DNA of 11,529 nt from Periconia sp. R9002 (lineage: Eukaryota > Ascomycota > Dothideomycetes > Pleosporales > Periconiaceae). Every line of letters starts with the position of its first letter. The stretch's first letter is position 1. The translations under genes were made by a program, and so were the position numbers. Where the stretch lies: positions 2,017-13,545 of the forward strand of contig JAMAHW010000187.1 of NCBI GenBank assembly GCA_023627715.1, in the 5' to 3' direction. A model generated the notes under the pieces. The model had not been told where the DNA came from. It saw nothing but the letters and a program-made list of their open reading frames with translations, and did not search any database. Below, piece after piece: positions 7,452 to 11,529 of this stretch.

Positions 7452-8937
7452 TCATCTCTCTGCAAGCCGTACACTTTGGGGGTTATGGAAAACATCTTTG
7501 GGATCAACAACAGCTTTAATCTGCTGCAATCTGTCCAAATTTCCTCTCCAGTATGCTTTCTGACCACTTTCTCCCAGAGAGCGGTCGACGTATCCTGCGT
7601 ACGCACCTAGACTATGGTCTGGCAAAGAATCCATGATGACTTGGTTAACTCCAGTAAGGAAGTTTCGGGTCCTTTCATTGACTCTACCAAACAGACTCAC
7701 AGCGTACGACTGGTGATGAAATAATGCGTTTCTGTGACCATACGCTGTTGCATCTGGAGCCACATCATTGATTGCTCCACCTTCCAGATCCCAGATCACG
7801 AACCATACAGAAGTACCTTTGTCGGCCAAATCAATGAGCTTGAAAACTTTATCCACGACTGCATCGGAGAGAAGATCATCTTTAGTGTAAGTAATCGATT
7901 TAGCGTAGAAATTACTCTGGATGCTGCCTAGGATCTCCAGAGTAACATCCTCGGCCCAATGGCCTAAGACACCCAGCCAGTCCTTTAGCACAAAAACCGA
8001 TTCCACTGAGTGTGGGAGCCTGTTGGTTATGTTGAGAGCGTCGAATTCTTGCTGCGATCCAAAATACGTCCCGGAGATGATGACACCAAGTCCGGAGAGG
8101 ATGAACTGGCTGGCAAATTTGCGAGAGAGATGTGGGTCAGCGATCAAGGCTTGCCATTTCTTGAATGCTTTTGCTTTTGCGTTTGTATCCCTAGCAATGA
8201 CACTATACGAATAAAGAACAGTCTCAGTAGGTGCAGCCCGTGTCCGCACCGTGAACTCGGTTACGATCCCAAAGCTGGCGCCTGCACCCCTCAATGCAAA
8301 AAAGATGTCAGAATTTTGCTTCTCAGAGGCGTATACGATGGAAGAGTTGGCGAGGACGACCTGTACCTCCTCCACATGGTCTAGAGCCAATCCCCACATG
8401 CGAGATGTCGGGCCAAGGCCCCCTACGGTGGCATGACCTCCAATGCCAACCTGTGGACATGTACCATGCGACATTGTCCGGTTTCCGTTCTCATGAAGGC
8501 GTTTAGTGACATCGCGAAGAAGGGAGCCGCCACCGATTGTCGCTTGCCACGAGGTTCTGTCGATGCTGAACTGTTGAAAGCTTTTGAGGTCGACTATAAT
8601 CGCACCATCGTCACCACCGATTCCTATCCCAAAGTCAGAATGCAATTTCTGTAAGTTCTATTCTGTGTTTCTGTTTACCATAATTTGCATATGAATGCCC
8701 TCCGGATCTTGGTTGAACTTTCATGCCATTATCAACTGCACACTTCACAATGGCAGCCACATGCTCCGTAGTTTGCGGGTACATGACTGCCATCGGTAGT
8801 ACTGGAAGATCCAAGTTATATGGTTTTACATGACTAAATTGGTAAAACGGTGTTCCTTTGTAGGCAAATAGCTCTGAATTTCCACCGACAGCAGTAACCA
8901 GGCATCTTTGCACTGTCGTACTCCCCGATTGACCCAT
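7452..8937 (-). CDS. FAD-linked oxidase, BBE/6-hydroxynicotine oxidase-like
   Basis: Exons 8937-8679 and 8623-7452 join across a 55-bp intron (donor GTAAAC, branch CTGAC, acceptor TAG) to give 476 residues, the usual size for the family. The N-terminal FAD-binding (PCMH-type) domain covers roughly residues 45-220. It has SGGHSY (His81) and GTCPQVGIGGH (Cys142), the two residues expected to hold FAD bicovalently; their spacing of 61 is like that of known members. RGAGASFGIVTEF follows near residue 200. The C-terminal BBE segment is AYWRGNLDRLQQIKAVVDP, then VFHNPQSV. Such enzymes oxidise sugars, alkaloids, alcohols or polyketide intermediates with O2; the substrate here cannot be told. There is no signal peptide from ATG 8937 (context AAAATGG), so cytosolic action is likely. 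An in-frame upstream ATG at 9225 exists but runs through a GT microsatellite and is rejected. The gene is divergent from the desaturase. Confidence 0.9.
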
Positions 8938-8976
8938 TTTAACAAATTTACCAGCGGGAGAGGGGTAAGAAAGTGT

Positions 8977-8978
<2 letters not shown>

Positions 8979-9056
<78 letters not shown>
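8979..9056. repeat. GT/CA dinucleotide microsatellite, 39 units
   Basis: An uninterrupted run of 39 GT units on the plus strand lies 41 bases upstream of the oxidase start codon, in its probable 5' leader or promoter. Purity suggests recent expansion or ongoing length change. Confidence 0.95.
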
Positions 9057-9062
<6 letters not shown>

Positions 9063-9170
9063 GTATAGTAGTGTGTGTAAGGGTTTTAGTTGTGGAAGGT
9101 TCTTGATTTAACGCAAGAATGAGATTGCATCGCCATAAGAAGAAGGGACGTCTGCTACGGCCGCGAAGGT

Positions 9171-9460
9171 GTGCTGGCACTAGGGCTGTAGCATGCTTAC
9201 AACGGCTTTGTAGGCCGAGCCGCATTGCCGATCTATCTTGGGTATCTACCTTGCAACACGAATTTGTTGGAAGAGTGACGTGGCTGTTGCAAAGTATGCA
9301 GCCTCTGTGAGTGCTAGCGACTCAACTACGCGCAGGGAGGGGGTGCGTTTCTCTGGCAGTGCCATTCTGATGGACGGTTAGAGAAAATGCGCCAAGCGCC
9401 AGGGTACTGGCATGCTCGTAACGGCTATGTAGGCCGAGCCACATCGTCGATCAATTTCAG
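9171..9460 (-). repeat. Dispersed repeat element, locus C (two core copies, reverse)
   Basis: Two cores lie on the minus strand at 9192-9221 and 9411-9440, 219 bp apart. The bases between them match, in reverse, the inter-core stretch of locus A (GCGCATTTTCTCTAACC-like start next to the 9411 core, a CCCCCTCCCTG block, then GCAAGGTAGATACCC before the 9192 core). Each core is preceded, in its own orientation, by GATCGNC-NNTG.GGCTCGG. It occupies the upstream region shared by the oxidase and desaturase. Confidence 0.8.
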
Positions 9461-9575
9461 ACATCTGTGCTACAACAGGACAACTCAAATCAGCACAATT
9501 GGAGCCCAACCCGAAGATCTCGCAAGCTTGGTCGGTTTTCATGAGTGATAAGGGGGTTTCTTTGGCATGGCTACG

Positions 9576-9685
9576 TATATATGCCATACAGTGTCGTTGC
9601 CTCTGTTTTTGCGTCGATCTGACTCTATCATCCCCTTACAACCCTACCCGGCCTTTTTTCCCTTCTACCGCGCCACTCTTTGTCC
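9576..9685 (+). promoter_or_regulatory. Likely core promoter and CT-rich leader of the desaturase
   Basis: TATATAT at 9576-9582 is followed by a pyrimidine-rich stretch (about 9626-9685, including CCTTTTTTCCCTTCT) and then ATG 9711 after CACTGTCGCC. A TATA-like site plus a CT tract is the common layout of active fungal promoters. Transcription start is not determined from sequence alone. Confidence 0.4.
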
Positions 9686-9710
9686 TTAGTAGCTCATAGT
9701 CACTGTCGCC

Positions 9711-11529
9711 ATGTCGCAACTCCAGTTTCTTGCAACAGAGAAGATCAAAGCTCTCATTGCTCAAGGCTACGCTGTCGTTGTGCATGATGGCTACGCTTTG
9801 GATCTGTCGGAATGGATAAACCAACACCCAGGTGGTCGTCTGTCGATATTACACATGGTGGGCAGAGATGCGACCGACGAAATTACCATGTACGTTCAAG
9901 AGTCATCTACAAACTAACAACTAGCCCAGCTGGTGCCTGCGTACATGCGTGTAGTCGTAGCCCCATCTTCCCACTAGAACCTCTATGCCCTTATCGAGCA
10001 GCCCGCCATCTATAGGATATCATATCAGGAAGACAAAGCTAAGATAGCTTCGCTACCTCTAGTTACCACTCGAACCGGTCTCTTCTTATGATGAAACAGT
10101 ATCGTATCGGTCGCGTACACCAAGCATGGACGAATCTCGATCCGCCCATTCGCTCCCCCATCTCTTACGAGAACTTAGCAGTAGCGACAGCTTCAATAAA
10201 AGTCTGCGCTGCTTCGTTTATTGGAGAAGCCAGACACAATACGCTGAGTAAAAGCATAGACATCAGCTCCGTACGTACTCCCCAGTCTTGCGGTATCATG
10301 GCTGTGCTGTACTTGTAAAACGCAGCGCAAACTTCCACCAGACAATGCTGACTTGGACAAGTACACACCATTTTTGCATAGAAAACTCCCTCCCGCATCC
10401 ACATGCACTTCGAGAACCGGCGCCAGCGTGAGTGGTGACCGGGAAAAGCAGTCTGTCGCTGTGCCACTCTTGGATTCCAGTTCGGCGCGAAAGCAATACA
10501 GAGAGAAATATGCCGTTGAGTTGGAGCAGGAAGAGATAGCTCAGGGCCTAGCAAACAATCCATCTGTAGATGTGGAAACCCAACGGGCCATAGTCCATGA
10601 GTATCGTGCACTCCATCAGCAGATCAAAGATGAAGGTCTCTACATGTGTCACTACATCAACTACGAGAAAGAGTGCATACGGTATGGGCTTTTATTCGCC
10701 GTTTTCATGTACCTACTACAAATCAAGTGTTACCTGACGTCTTCTATCTTTCTGGGCCTGTTCTGGGTATGTAGATGCTATTCTAATCTCATTCTGCAAC
10801 ACTAACGATTTTTCTCAACAGCAACAGATTATGTTCACGGCTCACGATGCGGCCCACATGGGTATTACTTCTAACTTTGTCGTCGATACACTCATTGGAG
10901 CCTTCATCGCCGACTTCTGCTGCGGCCTCAGCATCGGCTGGTGGAAATCCTCGCACAATGTTCATCATCTAATTACCAACATGCCCGAACACGACCCGGA
11001 CATCCAAAATATCCCACTCTTCTCCACCACACCCACCTACATGAAATCAGTCCTCAGCTCCTTTTATAATTGGCGATTCGTCTGGGACTCGGCCTGCGAT
11101 TTCATGGTCCCATACCAGAAATACACGTACTACCCTGTCATGGCGCTCGCGCGCTTCAACCTTTACATGCTCTCCTGGCTACATCTTATAAGCCCGCGCG
11201 CCGCACAACTCGGCGCCGCCTGGTGGACGCGCCCCGTCGAAATTCTCTTCATGGCGTGCTATTGGTACATATTCGGCTATCTTCTAGTATGGTCGATCCT
11301 TCCCAACTGGACCGTTCGCGTTGGTTTCGTGATGCTCAGCCACGCTGTGACTATCATCCTCCACGTGCAAATCACGCTTTCCCATTGGGGCATGCCGACA
11401 GCGGACTTGGGTCTTACCGAATCCTTCGCCCAGCGCCAGCTGCGCACCACCATGGACGTTGACTGTCCGGCCTGGCTTGATTGGTTCCACGGCGGCCTCC
11501 AGTTCCAGGCCGTGCACCACCTGTTTCCC
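9711..11529 (+). CDS. Cytochrome b5-fused delta-8 sphingolipid desaturase-like, 3' end outside window
   Basis: Likely exons are 9711-9889, 10063-10314, 10382-10766 and 10822 to the window edge, open for 508 codons. The second exon's 3' end (donor GTAAAA at 10315) is the least certain. Other introns: 9890-10062 (GTACGT, GCTAAG, CTCTAG) and 10767-10821 (GTATGT, ACTAACG, CAACAG). The N-terminal cytochrome b5 domain has the haem ligand in HPGG (His39) and the second in YHS just after intron 1. A variable linker follows, then membrane segments (YGLLFAVFMYLL...). Three histidine boxes bind the di-iron centre: HDAAH (10843-10857), HNVHH (10954-10968) and QFQAVHH (11500-11520). The Gln at the head of the third box marks b5-fusion front-end desaturases. 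Fungal members of this form desaturate the long-chain base of glucosylceramides at C8 in the ER. HDAAH instead of the common HDAGH is unusual. Another front-end acyl desaturase is possible. Confidence 0.9.

Noticed and set aside
7734..8654. Several plus-strand frames of 60-124 codons
   Set aside because: They are antisense to the second exon and intron of the oxidase, whose motifs are clear.
8908..9111. Plus-strand frame rich in Cys-Val repeats
   Set aside because: It is the other strand of the same GT microsatellite; no coding evidence.
8938..9225. N-terminal extension of the oxidase containing a long Thr-His repeat
   Set aside because: It is encoded by the CA microsatellite and by the dispersed repeat, while ATG 8937 has a good context and gives the normal family length.
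9812..10015. Plus-strand frame across desaturase exon 1 and intron 1
   Set aside because: It is out of frame with the cytochrome b5 domain and runs through the intron.
10165..10314. The idea that this part of desaturase exon 2 is intron
   Set aside because: Not excluded, but the only donor I found that keeps frame with the CATAG acceptor at 10380 and has a good consensus is GTAAAA at 10315; GTACGT at 10271 and GTAAAA at 10248 do not fit the phase.
11070..11520. Frames on both strands inside desaturase exon 4
   Set aside because: They are shadows of the exon that carries the second and third histidine boxes.
1..11529. CRISPR array, prophage or bacterial defence system
   Set aside because: Spliceosomal introns and fungal gene families show a eukaryotic genome; the six-core repeat has no regular short spacers.

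Overview
The window looks like nuclear DNA of a filamentous ascomycete, most likely a Dothideomycete of the Pleosporales type. The introns are short (about 42-70 bp, one of 173 bp), with GTAAGT/GTATGT-like donors, CTAAC/CTGAC branch sites and YAG acceptors. The gene families are also typical of Pezizomycotina: a bicovalent-flavin oxidase, a cytochrome b5-fused sphingolipid desaturase, PD-(D/E)XK nuclease-like proteins and a Fot/pogo transposase. The taxon is inferred from family resemblance, not from a marker gene.

Layout. Bases 1-1600 hold no recognised gene. They contain a repeat element (407-750) and a weak minus-strand reading frame (979-1522). A small hydrophilic protein gene lies at 1618-1905 (+). 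The 3' end of a membrane/GRAM-domain gene lies at 2222-2922 (-) and stops just short of a second repeat element (2992-3178). A decayed PD-(D/E)XK nuclease-like gene occupies 3256-4768 (+), with several frameshifts and a nonsense codon. Bases 4770-6420 are gene-poor, with two unrecognised reading frames. A truncated pogo/Fot1-type transposase fossil occupies 6422-7141 (+).

The right third carries the intact material. An FAD-linked oxidase of the berberine-bridge/6-hydroxynicotine-oxidase type runs leftwards (8937 to 7452, one intron). A fungal delta-8 sphingolipid desaturase-type gene runs rightwards from 9711 and leaves the window at its third histidine box. Their shared 773-bp upstream region holds a 78-bp GT microsatellite and a third repeat locus.

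The most coherent signal not explained by genes is a 30-bp core found six times in three loci (520, 701, 3105, 3147, 9192, 9411). It sits inside longer diverged units. One pair is arranged as a perfect-size inverted repeat beside the truncated GRAM gene. No new multi-gene system is evident. The left two thirds look like a repeat-rich accessory region with decaying genes, next to ordinary metabolic genes that do not obviously form one pathway.
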